Part shown: positions 1 through 5,533 of the stretch, piece after piece
How positions within the stretch are numbered: position 1 is the stretch's first letter
Layout of the letters: each line of letters begins with the position of its first letter
Position numbers and translations under genes: made by a program
Assembly: GCA_964370115.1 (NCBI GenBank)
Contig: CAYJIA010000088.1
Span: forward strand, 1 to 5,533
Length of the DNA stretch: 5,533 nt
Source of the DNA: SIG603 sp964370115
GTDB lineage: Bacteria > Bacillota > Clostridia > Oscillospirales > Acutalibacteraceae
Reading direction: 5' to 3'
The notes under the pieces: model-generated
Databases searched by the model: none
Told to the model about the DNA's origin: nothing
What the model saw: only the letters and a program-made list of their open reading frames with translations

Positions 1-2
1 TT

Positions 3-1046
3 TTACGGTTGCGGTGTCCTATAATTTTCCACCGCATAATCATAGCTCTCAAACAGCTTATCCCAAGCCTCTTTTGTTATTTGTGAGTCGGCCGCCACTA
101 CATCAAAGCCGTGATACGCCCCCTTGTATATTTCATATTCGGCTGCTACCCCTTCATTTTGCAGTAGCTCTACATACTCAAGGGTGTCATCAAAAAACGG
201 ATCTTCCGTGCCTACAAATGTATAGGTTGGCGGTAAATCTGAAAAATCTTCCGCTATATTCGGCGATGCATACTCTGGGATATTATCCGTTCCATAAAGT
301 TCACCAAGATACACTTGCCATGCTATTTCGTTGCGTTCTAAGTCCCATACGAGCATGTCTTCGCTCTCACCGTTTGGCACAGTCCTGTGGTCAATCATTG
401 GATAAAGTGGCATTTGGAAAGCGATATTCACCTCGCCTTTGTCCCTTGCATAGAGCGAGAGTGCCGCTGTCAACCCACCGCCGGCACTGCCACCACCGAC
501 AAAAATTTGTTCCTCGTCGATACCAAGCGCTACCGAATTGTTTTTAACCCAAAGCAGTGCCTGATAGGCATCATCAAGTGCCGCAGGGTAAGGCTCGTTA
601 ACCGATAATGTGTAGTCGGGAGATATAACCACAGCGCCGTTATGCTCTACAAATTTTTGCATTAAAGAAAGCTCGTCCTCAGGCTTTTTCATTGCATAAC
701 CGCCACCGTGTAACCAAATAACTGCGTTTGTGACTTCGGTTTGATTTTGCGGTTTCATCACTAAAACTCGAAGCTCTCCGCCGTCCTCAGTATCAACCCA
801 AACTTCTTCTAAAGAAATATCGTCACTAAGCTCTGTCGGCATGGAGGGTGTGTTTTCGCTTAAATCTTTAAGACTTTCTGCGTCATCAAAGCCGACAAGT
901 AAATCAGAAACGACGCCCATAATTCGCATATCCTCGTAAATATGCGAATATGCGGTGTTTATATAAATCAGTGCGCCAGTAAGAAAAATAACAGGCACAG
1001 CGATTATTACCGCAATAATTATCAGTATTTTTTTACGCTTTTTCAT
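3..1046 (-). CDS. Membrane-anchored alpha/beta hydrolase, HSL-type esterase/lipase
   Basis: Predicted serine hydrolase (carboxylesterase class) of 347 residues. The oxyanion-hole motif HGGG lies at 113-116, followed by Y117. The nucleophile elbow GGSAGG is at 185-190 with Ser187 as nucleophile. Asp282 (in EDP) and His312 (in YHGF) complete the likely triad. HGGG plus this elbow and the late Asp and His are the hallmark of the hormone-sensitive-lipase/Aes family. The usual Asp before the Ser (GDSAGG) is Gly186 here. Residues 7-29 form one hydrophobic segment after a basic MKKRKK start, so the enzyme is probably tethered outside the membrane as a signal anchor; no lipobox or clear cleavage site is visible. 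The extra N-terminal stretch makes it longer than the roughly 300-residue soluble members. The ATG at 1046 is preceded by a modest AAAGAG purine stretch and lies 12 bases after the DUF2200 stop, suggesting co-transcription. The substrate cannot be told; a short-chain ester or acetylated sugar is possible. Confidence 0.92.
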   Translation of the reverse strand: MKKRKKILIIIAVIIAVPVIFLTGALIYINTAYSHIYEDMRIMGVVSDLLVGFDDAESLKDLSENTPSMPTELSDDISLEEVWVDTEDGGELRVLVMKPQNQTEVTNAVIWLHGGGYAMKKPEDELSLMQKFVEHNGAVVISPDYTLSVNEPYPAALDDAYQALLWVKNNSVALGIDEEQIFVGGGSAGGGLTAALSLYARDKGEVNIAFQMPLYPMIDHRTVPNGESEDMLVWDLERNEIAWQVYLGELYGTDNIPEYASPNIAEDFSDLPPTYTFVGTEDPFFDDTLEYVELLQNEGVAAEYEIYKGAYHGFDVVAADSQITKEAWDKLFESYDYAVENYRTPQP

Positions 1047-1058
1047 GCTTCACTCTTT

Positions 1059-1313
1059 CTATTTTCTCAAAATTTTATCCATTGCCTTACCCTTAGCAAG
1101 CTCATCAATCAGCTTATCGAGATAGCGGATTTCTTTCATCAAAGGCTCGTCAATTAGTTCAATCTTCACACCGCATACAGAGCCTTTTATAAGCGCTCTG
1201 TTCGGGTTTAGGTTTGGTGCGTTTTCAAAGAAACTTGTCATATCGACATCGTCGCCCACCCCGTCAAGTGCATCCTGTGTGTAGCCTGTAAGCCAGCAGA
1301 TTATCTCGTCTAC
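1059..1313 (-). CDS. DUF2200 family protein, 5' end lost in assembly gap
   Basis: The frame is open from the TAG stop at 1059-1061 through to the edge of the N run, giving 84 readable residues that begin VDEIICWLTGY and end AMDKILRK. Recognisable DUF2200 blocks are WLTGY, a PNLNPNRALIKG segment, VCGVKIE, and a highly conserved EIRYLDKLIDELAKGKAM tail. Members are usually about 110-120 residues, so roughly 30-35 N-terminal residues should lie in the gap. A GTG at 1257-1259 can be read as a start and would give a 66-residue protein, but the conserved family sequence continues upstream of it, so that codon is an internal valine. Function is unknown in the family; the protein is small, soluble and probably cytoplasmic. 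It lies immediately upstream of the hydrolase gene on the same strand. Identification is from remembered family sequence and is strong. Confidence 0.88.
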   Translation of the reverse strand, partial: VDEIICWLTGYTQDALDGVGDDVDMTSFFENAPNLNPNRALIKGSVCGVKIELIDEPLMKEIRYLDKLIDELAKGKAMDKILRK

Positions 1314-1413
1314 NNNNNNNNNNNNNNNNNNNNNNNNNNNNNNNNNNNNNNNNNNNNNNNNNNNNNNNNNNNNNNNNNNNNNNNNNNNNNNNNNNNNNNN
1401 NNNNNNNNNNNNN
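1314..1413. other. Assembly gap of 100 N
   Basis: Exactly 100 unknown bases, the conventional placeholder for a scaffold gap of unspecified size. It removes the start of the DUF2200 gene and probably its promoter. Linkage and distance between the leftward gene pair and the rightward MarR operon therefore rest on scaffolding, not on contiguous sequence. Confidence 0.97.
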
Positions 1414-1572
1414 GGTATAGAAAATCAGAAATGCAAGTGATATAAACTTGGAAATAAAAAAGGCGGATTTGTACTTTTTGCGAGTATCTTTCTTAAAATC
1501 GAGCCTAATATTTCTTCACAATATTTTTTCAAGAGTGTCTTTTTAAACATTTTTAATTTGTATTAATTTAAT
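1414..1572. other. AT-rich stretch with no credible gene
   Basis: No plus-strand frame stays open with a ribosome binding site. One 41-codon minus-strand frame (1425-1550) has no Shine-Dalgarno sequence and no recognisable motif. The last 25 bases before the promoter are almost pure A/T, which would suit an UP element for the promoter at 1573. No terminator hairpin is convincing. The left part could be the tail of something that begins inside the gap. Confidence 0.6.
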
Positions 1573-1600
1573 TGACTTTTGTTACAAATAGAACTATAAT
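1573..1600 (+). promoter_or_regulatory. Sigma-A-type promoter of the MarR-TauE operon
   Basis: The -35 box TTGACT (1573-1578) is followed by 16 bases and a perfect -10 box TATAAT (1595-1600). The spacer is one base under the ideal 17. The upstream region is very AT-rich. Transcription should begin near 1607, about 25 bases before the preferred start codon, giving a short leader. Confidence 0.82.
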
Positions 1601-1614
1601 GTTACGATAAGAAC
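1581..1614 (+). repeat. 20-bp-phased direct repeat around the -10 box, possible operator
   Basis: GTTACAAATAGAAC (1581-1594) and GTTACGATAAGAAC (1601-1614) match at 11 of 14 positions, with GTTAC and GAAC conserved. Copies start exactly 20 bases apart, about two helical turns, and sit on either side of TATAAT. Each copy also has loose dyad symmetry (GTT, 8 bases, AAC), as expected for a dimeric winged-helix repressor site. Binding here would block RNA polymerase. Autoregulation by the adjacent MarR protein is inference from position; no known operator consensus was matched. Confidence 0.55.
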
Positions 1615-1620
1615 AAAATA

Positions 1621-1625
1621 GGAGG
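1621..1625 (+). promoter_or_regulatory. Ribosome binding site that decides the MarR start
   Basis: GGAGG directly abuts an ATG at 1626, which leaves no spacer for initiation. A second in-frame ATG at 1632 has a six-base spacer, which is near optimal. The start at 1632 is therefore preferred, shortening the protein by two residues. Confidence 0.8.
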
Positions 1626-1631
1626 ATGTAT

Positions 1632-2054
1632 ATGTTATTTCCCAAAGATCATTTGTATACGATTGCAGCAAAAAGAAAAGATTTTTTTACACCCCTTTTG
1701 CAAAACGAGAATATTAATCTGCTCGAAGCAGAAATCTTGTTGTTTTTGCATTCTAATACGCAGGCAAACACATTAACAGAAATAATACACGCAAAAGATT
1801 TTGCAAAATCTCATGCTTCGGTGGCAATTTCTCGCCTTGAAAAAAGTGGATATTTATCAAAAAACACAACAGCAAAAAATAAAAAAACACAAATACTGAC
1901 TTTATTGCCAAAGAGCGAATCGCTTATTAAACAGTTAAACGACTGTCTCCAGAAGTTTCACGAAAAAGCATTTAGTGGAATAGACAAAACCGAAATAGAG
2001 CAACTTGATAAAATGTTGACAAAAATTTGTAGTAATTTGAAAGAGGAAAAATAA
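1632..2054 (+). CDS. MarR-family winged helix-turn-helix regulator
   Basis: Small cytoplasmic DNA-binding protein of 140 residues, typical MarR length. The N-terminal helix (about 5-22) and the C-terminal helices (about 94-136) would form the dimer interface. The winged helix core runs from about 29 to 93: residues 47-57 look like the first HTH helix, SHASVAISRLEKSGYL (60-75) is the recognition helix and the turn into the wing, and 76-93 is the Lys/Thr-rich beta wing. The usual Asp-Arg at the wing tip (DxR) is replaced by a run of Asn, Lys and Thr. Cys104 and Cys133 lie in the C-terminal helices, so thiol sensing is possible but unproven. It has its own promoter with a putative operator, and its stop overlaps the start of the permease gene, so it probably represses itself and that transporter. 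The gene is visibly richer in A and Lys codons than its neighbours. The ligand is unknown. Confidence 0.88.
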   Translation: MLFPKDHLYTIAAKRKDFFTPLLQNENINLLEAEILLFLHSNTQANTLTEIIHAKDFAKSHASVAISRLEKSGYLSKNTTAKNKKTQILTLLPKSESLIKQLNDCLQKFHEKAFSGIDKTEIEQLDKMLTKICSNLKEEK

Positions 2055-2839
2055 TGGAAACCTTAATTATTTGTATTTTAGCAGGCATGGGTGCAGGACT
2101 TGGAACGGGTTTTGCCGGAATGAGTGCCGCTGTTGTTATCTCTCCTATGCTCGTAATATTTTTAGATATGAACCCTTTTGCGGCCATAGGAATAGCCCTT
2201 GCCTCCGACGTGCTCGCCAGTGCTGTGTCGGCTTATACATACGGCAAAAATAAAAATATCGACATTAAAAACAGCATACCGCTTTTTATAAGTGTGCTCG
2301 CCTTTACCTTTATCGGAGCTTTCGTTGCGCAACTTGTTCCCACCACCACAATGGGCAACTTAACAGTTTACGCTTCACTTATTATGGGTATAAACTTTTT
2401 TATCAAATCTTTTAAAGAGCATAAACCAAAAGAAGCTCGTGAGTTTAAAGGTAAACTAAAAATTATTGTGCCTATACTATGCGGTTCATTAATCGGTTTT
2501 ATATGTGGGTTTATCGGTGCCGGTGGTGGAATAATGATGCTGATGATTTTGACCACAATTTTAGGGTACGAACTCAAAACTGCCGTTGGTACAAGCGTAT
2601 TTATTATGACCTTTACAGCACTTTTTGGCTCTGTATCGCATTTTACACTGCAAGGTGTCATGCCCGACCCATTTGTGTTCGTGACTTGCGTTATTTCCAC
2701 ACTCGTATTCGCCCTACTTGGCGCAAGGTTTGCAAACAAAGCAACACCCAAAAAACTAAACCGCTCAACTGGCATTGTTCTTTCCGTATTGGGCATGGCA
2801 ATGATACTTGCAGAAAACCTGCCTGCCACTATGCTATAA
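2054..2839 (+). CDS. TauE/SafE family membrane permease (formerly DUF81)
   Basis: Polytopic inner-membrane protein of 261 residues with about eight predicted hydrophobic helices in two halves, the usual size for this family of anion exporters and importers (sulfite, sulfoacetate, taurine-related and other substrates). The first half opens with the Gly-rich helix GLGTGFAGMSAA (15-26). The second repeats the pattern with GFIGAGGG (152-159), followed by KTAVGTS (175-181) and the late GARFANK motif (223-229), all characteristic of TauE/SafE proteins. A charged loop (119-136) separates the halves. The ATG overlaps the MarR stop as TAATG, with an AGAGG site just upstream inside the MarR gene, so translation is likely coupled. 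No sulfur-metabolism gene lies nearby, so the substrate cannot be assigned; organosulfur or sulfite export is only the family default. Confidence 0.9.
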   Translation: METLIICILAGMGAGLGTGFAGMSAAVVISPMLVIFLDMNPFAAIGIALASDVLASAVSAYTYGKNKNIDIKNSIPLFISVLAFTFIGAFVAQLVPTTTMGNLTVYASLIMGINFFIKSFKEHKPKEAREFKGKLKIIVPILCGSLIGFICGFIGAGGGIMMLMILTTILGYELKTAVGTSVFIMTFTALFGSVSHFTLQGVMPDPFVFVTCVISTLVFALLGARFANKATPKKLNRSTGIVLSVLGMAMILAENLPATML

Positions 2840-2913
2840 GCTGTATTATTAACTATATATTTTGTAAGTTATTGACATAAATAATGAAATATGAGTGATG
2901 TAAACTTATTGTC

Positions 2914-2942
2914 TTTACACTGAAAATTTTATATGTTATAGT
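2914..2942 (+). promoter_or_regulatory. Extended -10 promoter of the solute-binding lipoprotein gene
   Basis: TTTACA (2914-2919), a 17-base spacer, and TATAGT (2937-2942), each five of six to consensus. The spacer ends in TG plus one base (2934-2936), the extended -10 element. Transcription would begin near 2949, leaving a leader of about 50 bases. No convincing terminator separates this promoter from the permease gene, so some read-through is possible. Confidence 0.75.
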
Positions 2943-2998
2943 TATCTTACATTTTTATGAACGTAACAAATAAAATAATTTGAAAGGACTAATTTAAA

Positions 2999-4900
2999 AT
3001 GAAAAAACTTCTCTCTTTACTTCTTTGCATTGTGCTACTAAGCTCACTTTTGGTAGCATGCTCCCCTGATGTTTCGGATACTTCATCGTCTTCGTCTACT
3101 TCGTCGACCTCATCTGAGGAACCTTCCGAAAGTCAAACTGCCACTATAACTTCTGAGGTGCCTCTTGATACTCTTATGGTCGGAACCGCGGAAATGAGTG
3201 GCGATTTTATTACTGGATTTGGCAATAACGCTTATGATTTATCTATCAAAGTTTTAACCGGCGGTTATGCAAGTACATATGAAATAACTACGGCCGGAGA
3301 CATTGTTTTAAACGAAACTTTCATCAAAAATCTTGATATAAAAGACGATAATGATGCAAACAAAATATATACTTTCACTTTGCATGACGATATTTTTTGG
3401 AATAATGGCGAAAAAATAACTGCAAAAGACTATGTTGCTGCGGCTCTATGGTACTCTTCTCCACAGTGGACTTCCGCGGGAGCCTCTTCTGCTGGCTATG
3501 ATGCACTTCTTGGATTTAGTGAATATTTTAGCGGAGAAACCAATGTATTTAAAGGCGTGTCACTTATTTCTGACAGCGAATTTTCCGTGACAATTTCTAG
3601 CGAAAACTTCCCGTACTACTGGGGCGGCGTAAACGCTATGATATCCCCTATACATTTTGATACTTATCTTCCAGACTGCGAAATAATATCTGACGAAAAC
3701 GGCTCAGCTCTTAGCTTTACAAGTGGAGATTTACTAGAAAACTGCCAAAGAATTGCAGAAACAGAGCGTTATGCCCCTACAGTTACTTGCGGACCTTACT
3801 CTTTTATTTCTTATGAAAATCAAACTGCAACGCTTGAAATCAACGAGTACTTTAAAGGTGATTTAGACGGAAACAAACCCACTATAAAATACATTGTCCA
3901 AAAGGCGGTGCCACAAGACAATAATATCGAGTGGGTTTTAAACGGACAGGTGGATTTAGTCGAGGGTATTGTCGAGGGCGATAAAATCGAATCGGCAAAA
4001 ACCTCTGATACAACCCTTTATAACGCATATGCACGTTCTGGTTTTGGGTATCTTGCCATGATGTGTGATGTTGCCCCTACTTCAGATGTCAATGTTCGCT
4101 GGGCATTGGCTAGCTTAGTAGACCGTTCTGCCGTTATTGACTATGTTATCGGTGGATATGGTAGCACTGTAGATGCCGAGTACGGAATCGGTCAATGGAT
4201 GTATCAAGATCTTGCAGCCGAGCTTCAAGAGAGCTTAAACCCTATTTCATTTAACATCGACATTGCAAATGATTATCTTGATGAAACCCCATGGATTTAC
4301 GAGGCTGACGGTATAACTCCTTTTGATAGAACTAAGGCCGTCGCAGACGGAAGCTATCTTCGTCATAATGGAAATGGTGAAGCGCTTACTATTAATCACT
4401 ACGGAATTGCCGACAACCCTTTGACCGATATCATAGAAATACAGTATCTTGCAAACACACCTTTAGCAGGTATAAAGTTCAATATTGCAAGGGGCGACTA
4501 CAGCGCCGTTTTGCAAGAGTTTTATTACGCTTATGAAATTCCCGACGAAGACAGAGTTTACAACACTTTTAACTTAGCTACAAACTTCACATCTGTTTTT
4601 GATAGATACTATGTTTGGCACTCTGATTTTATGGACGCTCAGGAAAATAAAGGGCAACTAAGCGACCCTGTCTTAGACGAATTAATCATAGATATGCGCG
4701 AAACTGACCCAGACGACACCGAGGCTTATCTAGACGCATGGCTTGCTTATCAAGTTAGATGGAACGAATTAATGCCCCAAGTCCCTCTTTACTCAAATGA
4801 ATATTATGATATTTATCATAATTACGTAGATAACCTAAACACCAGTGTATATGCAGGATATGAAAATATAATTTGTCAAATAACAAAAACTGTAAAATAA
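2999..4900 (+). CDS. ABC-type peptide/nickel solute-binding lipoprotein (SBP_bac_5 family)
   Basis: Extracytoplasmic substrate-binding lipoprotein of 633 residues, at the long end for the family. The lipoprotein signal peptide has a basic MKK start, a Leu-rich core (4-19) and lipobox LVAC with Cys21 as the lipidation site. A Ser/Thr/Glu-rich linker (22-55) would space it off the membrane. Family 5 features are FTLHDDIFWNNGEKITAKD (126-144), CGPY in the middle lobe (264-267), and DVNVRWALASLVDR (363-376), which matches the conserved V-R-x-A-l-x-x-x-D-R block. The start has AAAGGA (2983-2988) ten bases upstream. Its partner permeases and ATPases are absent on both sides, so it either docks on a transporter encoded elsewhere or belongs to an operon scattered in this genome. 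The promoter is its own. Oligopeptide is the commonest ligand in the family; the actual ligand is not deducible. Confidence 0.93.
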   Translation: MKKLLSLLLCIVLLSSLLVACSPDVSDTSSSSSTSSTSSEEPSESQTATITSEVPLDTLMVGTAEMSGDFITGFGNNAYDLSIKVLTGGYASTYEITTAGDIVLNETFIKNLDIKDDNDANKIYTFTLHDDIFWNNGEKITAKDYVAAALWYSSPQWTSAGASSAGYDALLGFSEYFSGETNVFKGVSLISDSEFSVTISSENFPYYWGGVNAMISPIHFDTYLPDCEIISDENGSALSFTSGDLLENCQRIAETERYAPTVTCGPYSFISYENQTATLEINEYFKGDLDGNKPTIKYIVQKAVPQDNNIEWVLNGQVDLVEGIVEGDKIESAKTSDTTLYNAYARSGFGYLAMMCDVAPTSDVNVRWALASLVDRSAVIDYVIGGYGSTVDAEYGIGQWMYQDLAAELQESLNPISFNIDIANDYLDETPWIYEADGITPFDRTKAVADGSYLRHNGNGEALTINHYGIADNPLTDIIEIQYLANTPLAGIKFNIARGDYSAVLQEFYYAYEIPDEDRVYNTFNLATNFTSVFDRYYVWHSDFMDAQENKGQLSDPVLDELIIDMRETDPDDTEAYLDAWLAYQVRWNELMPQVPLYSNEYYDIYHNYVDNLNTSVYAGYENIICQITKTVK

Positions 4901-4919
4901 CAAATTTATACTGCCAATT

Positions 4920-4966
4920 TGTCAATAAATTCACAATGGCTTATTTCTTTTGTGAATTTATTGACA
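4920..4966. terminator. Perfect 17-bp inverted repeat, terminator or operator
   Basis: TGTCAATAAATTCACAA (4920-4936) is exactly complementary to 4950-4966, with a 13-base loop. It begins 20 bases after the lipoprotein stop, a normal terminator position. The stem is AT-rich (4 G/C pairs of 17), and the following plus-strand sequence is only a broken T run (ATTTACGCTTTT), so it is not a textbook intrinsic terminator. The right arm ends in TTGACA, the -35 box of the next promoter, so an operator role is equally possible. Confidence 0.55.
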
Positions 4967-4989
4967 TTTACGCTTTTGTGCAGTAAAAT
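4961..4989 (+). promoter_or_regulatory. Sigma-A-type promoter of the secreted beta-repeat protein gene
   Basis: A perfect -35 TTGACA (4961-4966), an ideal 17-base spacer and TAAAAT (4984-4989) as the -10 box. The -35 is embedded in the right arm of the 17-bp inverted repeat. Transcription would start near 4996, about 33 bases before the start codon. Confidence 0.8.
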
Positions 4990-5028
4990 ATAAACTATGT
5001 ATATTATAGTGAAATTTGGAGGGTTAAT

Positions 5029-5533
5029 ATGAAAAATAAAGGGAAAATTTTAGGGGCGTTTATATCGTTTTTAATGGTAATGATAATAATGCCTATAACA
5101 GCAACACAGGTGTCGGCGTCGACAGTAGAGACTAAAGGTGATTTTACTGTAACGGGTGAGACAGGTAACTATAGTTTTGATGAAACAAACCGTACACTCA
5201 CTATCACAGGCGATGGTGCACTAACTATCGCTAATACTGACCCAAGTACTGCTACAACAGACAAAATTGTAGTACAAACTGGTACAACAGCAAACATCAC
5301 CCTAGACGGTGTAAATATTGATGTGTCGGGAACAGATCATGTCTCCGCCTTTGATATACAAGGCACAGGGGAAGCAAACATAACCCTAACTGGCACAAAT
5401 ACGCTCGAAAGTGGTGACGATAAAGCAGGCTTGCAGGTAGAAGGTGACGCAACTGTAAGCATTGGTGGAACTGGTTCACTTACCGTGGCAGGCGGATACT
5501 ATGGAGCAGGCATAGGCGGTGGCGCTGGTGGCG
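5029..5533 (+). CDS. Secreted beta-repeat surface protein, 5' part only
   Basis: The frame is open from the ATG at 5029 to the window edge (168 complete codons, no stop), so it is partial at the 3' end. GGAGGG (5018-5023) sits five bases upstream of the start. Residues 1-30 form a Sec signal peptide: basic MKNKGK, a hydrophobic core (7-25) and probable cleavage after VSA (28-30). The mature part is rich in Thr, Gly, Asn and Asp with almost no Cys. SFDETNRTLTITGDGALTI (49-67) resembles the opening of clostridial secreted beta-structured proteins. Repeating rungs follow: ANITLDGVNID (88-98), ANITLTGTNTL (116-126), and ATVSIGGTGSLTV (141-153), then a GAGIGGGAGG turn (159-168). This pattern suits a beta-solenoid such as the Cthe_2159-type carbohydrate-binding domain or related cell-surface repeat proteins. 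A role in binding polysaccharide or adhesion is inference. Anchoring signals would lie beyond the window. Confidence 0.85.
   Translation, partial: MKNKGKILGAFISFLMVMIIMPITATQVSASTVETKGDFTVTGETGNYSFDETNRTLTITGDGALTIANTDPSTATTDKIVVQTGTTANITLDGVNIDVSGTDHVSAFDIQGTGEANITLTGTNTLESGDDKAGLQVEGDATVSIGGTGSLTVAGGYYGAGIGGGAGG

Noticed and set aside
14..547. A 177-codon plus-strand open frame opposite the hydrolase
   Set aside because: It is antisense to a gene with complete catalytic motifs, and its His/Pro/Arg-rich, low-complexity product is typical of a shadow frame.
1425..1550. A 41-codon minus-strand frame beginning MFKKTLLKKYCEE
   Set aside because: No ribosome binding site before its ATG, AT-driven composition and no recognisable motif; not enough to call a gene.
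2368..2829. A 153-codon minus-strand open frame opposite the permease
   Set aside because: It is antisense to a well-supported TauE/SafE gene and has no ribosome binding site or domain.
2849..2872. Short TAACT/AGTTA inverted repeat after the permease gene
   Set aside because: Only about five A/T-rich pairs and no T tract, so it is not a credible terminator.
2873..2878. A perfect TTGACA upstream of the lipoprotein gene
   Set aside because: No acceptable -10 box lies 16-18 bases downstream; the TTTACA/TATAGT pair further on is far better.
2963..2972. GTAACAAATA in the lipoprotein leader, similar to GTTACAAATA at the MarR promoter
   Set aside because: Nine of ten bases match, but it is a single copy without the GAAC half at the right spacing; chance is likely in AT-rich sequence.
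1..5533. tRNA, rRNA, CRISPR array, insertion sequence, riboswitch
   Set aside because: Read on both strands; no cloverleaf, repeat-spacer pattern, transposase or conserved aptamer was recognised.

Overview
The window looks like a piece of a low-GC Gram-positive (Firmicutes, class Clostridia) draft or metagenome-assembled genome. The signs are AT-rich spacers with consensus sigma-A-type promoters, strong GGAGG-type ribosome binding sites, a lipoprotein with a Ser/Thr-rich linker, and a secreted Gly/Thr-rich beta-repeat protein of a kind common in Clostridia. A run of exactly 100 N (1314-1413) marks a scaffold join whose true length is unknown. The assignment to Clostridia is inference; no rRNA or other marker gene is present.

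Region 1 (3-1313, minus strand): a DUF2200 gene, broken by the gap at its 5' end, followed 12 bases later by a membrane-anchored alpha/beta hydrolase of the hormone-sensitive-lipase (HSL) type. They are probably co-transcribed leftward. Region 2 (1314-1631): the gap, then about 160 bp with no credible gene, then a clear promoter whose -10 box is flanked by a 20-bp-phased direct repeat that could be an operator. Region 3 (1632-2839, plus strand): a MarR-type regulator overlapping by one base (TAATG) with a TauE/SafE-family permease, a compact regulator-transporter operon. Region 4 (2840-4900): an extended -10 promoter and a large solute-binding lipoprotein of the peptide/nickel ABC type, with no permease or ATPase gene beside it here. 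Region 5 (4901-5533): a perfect 17-bp inverted repeat (possible terminator or operator), whose right arm contains the -35 box of the next promoter, then the 5' part of a secreted beta-repeat surface protein that runs off the window. This last gene has no stop in the window but is well supported by its promoter, ribosome binding site and signal peptide.

The MarR regulator probably controls itself and the permease. The lipoprotein and the secreted protein have their own promoters and look like separate surface functions. I see no strong evidence for a new multi-gene system. The most distinctive signals are regulatory: the phased repeat at the marR-type promoter and the palindrome that shares sequence with a -35 box.
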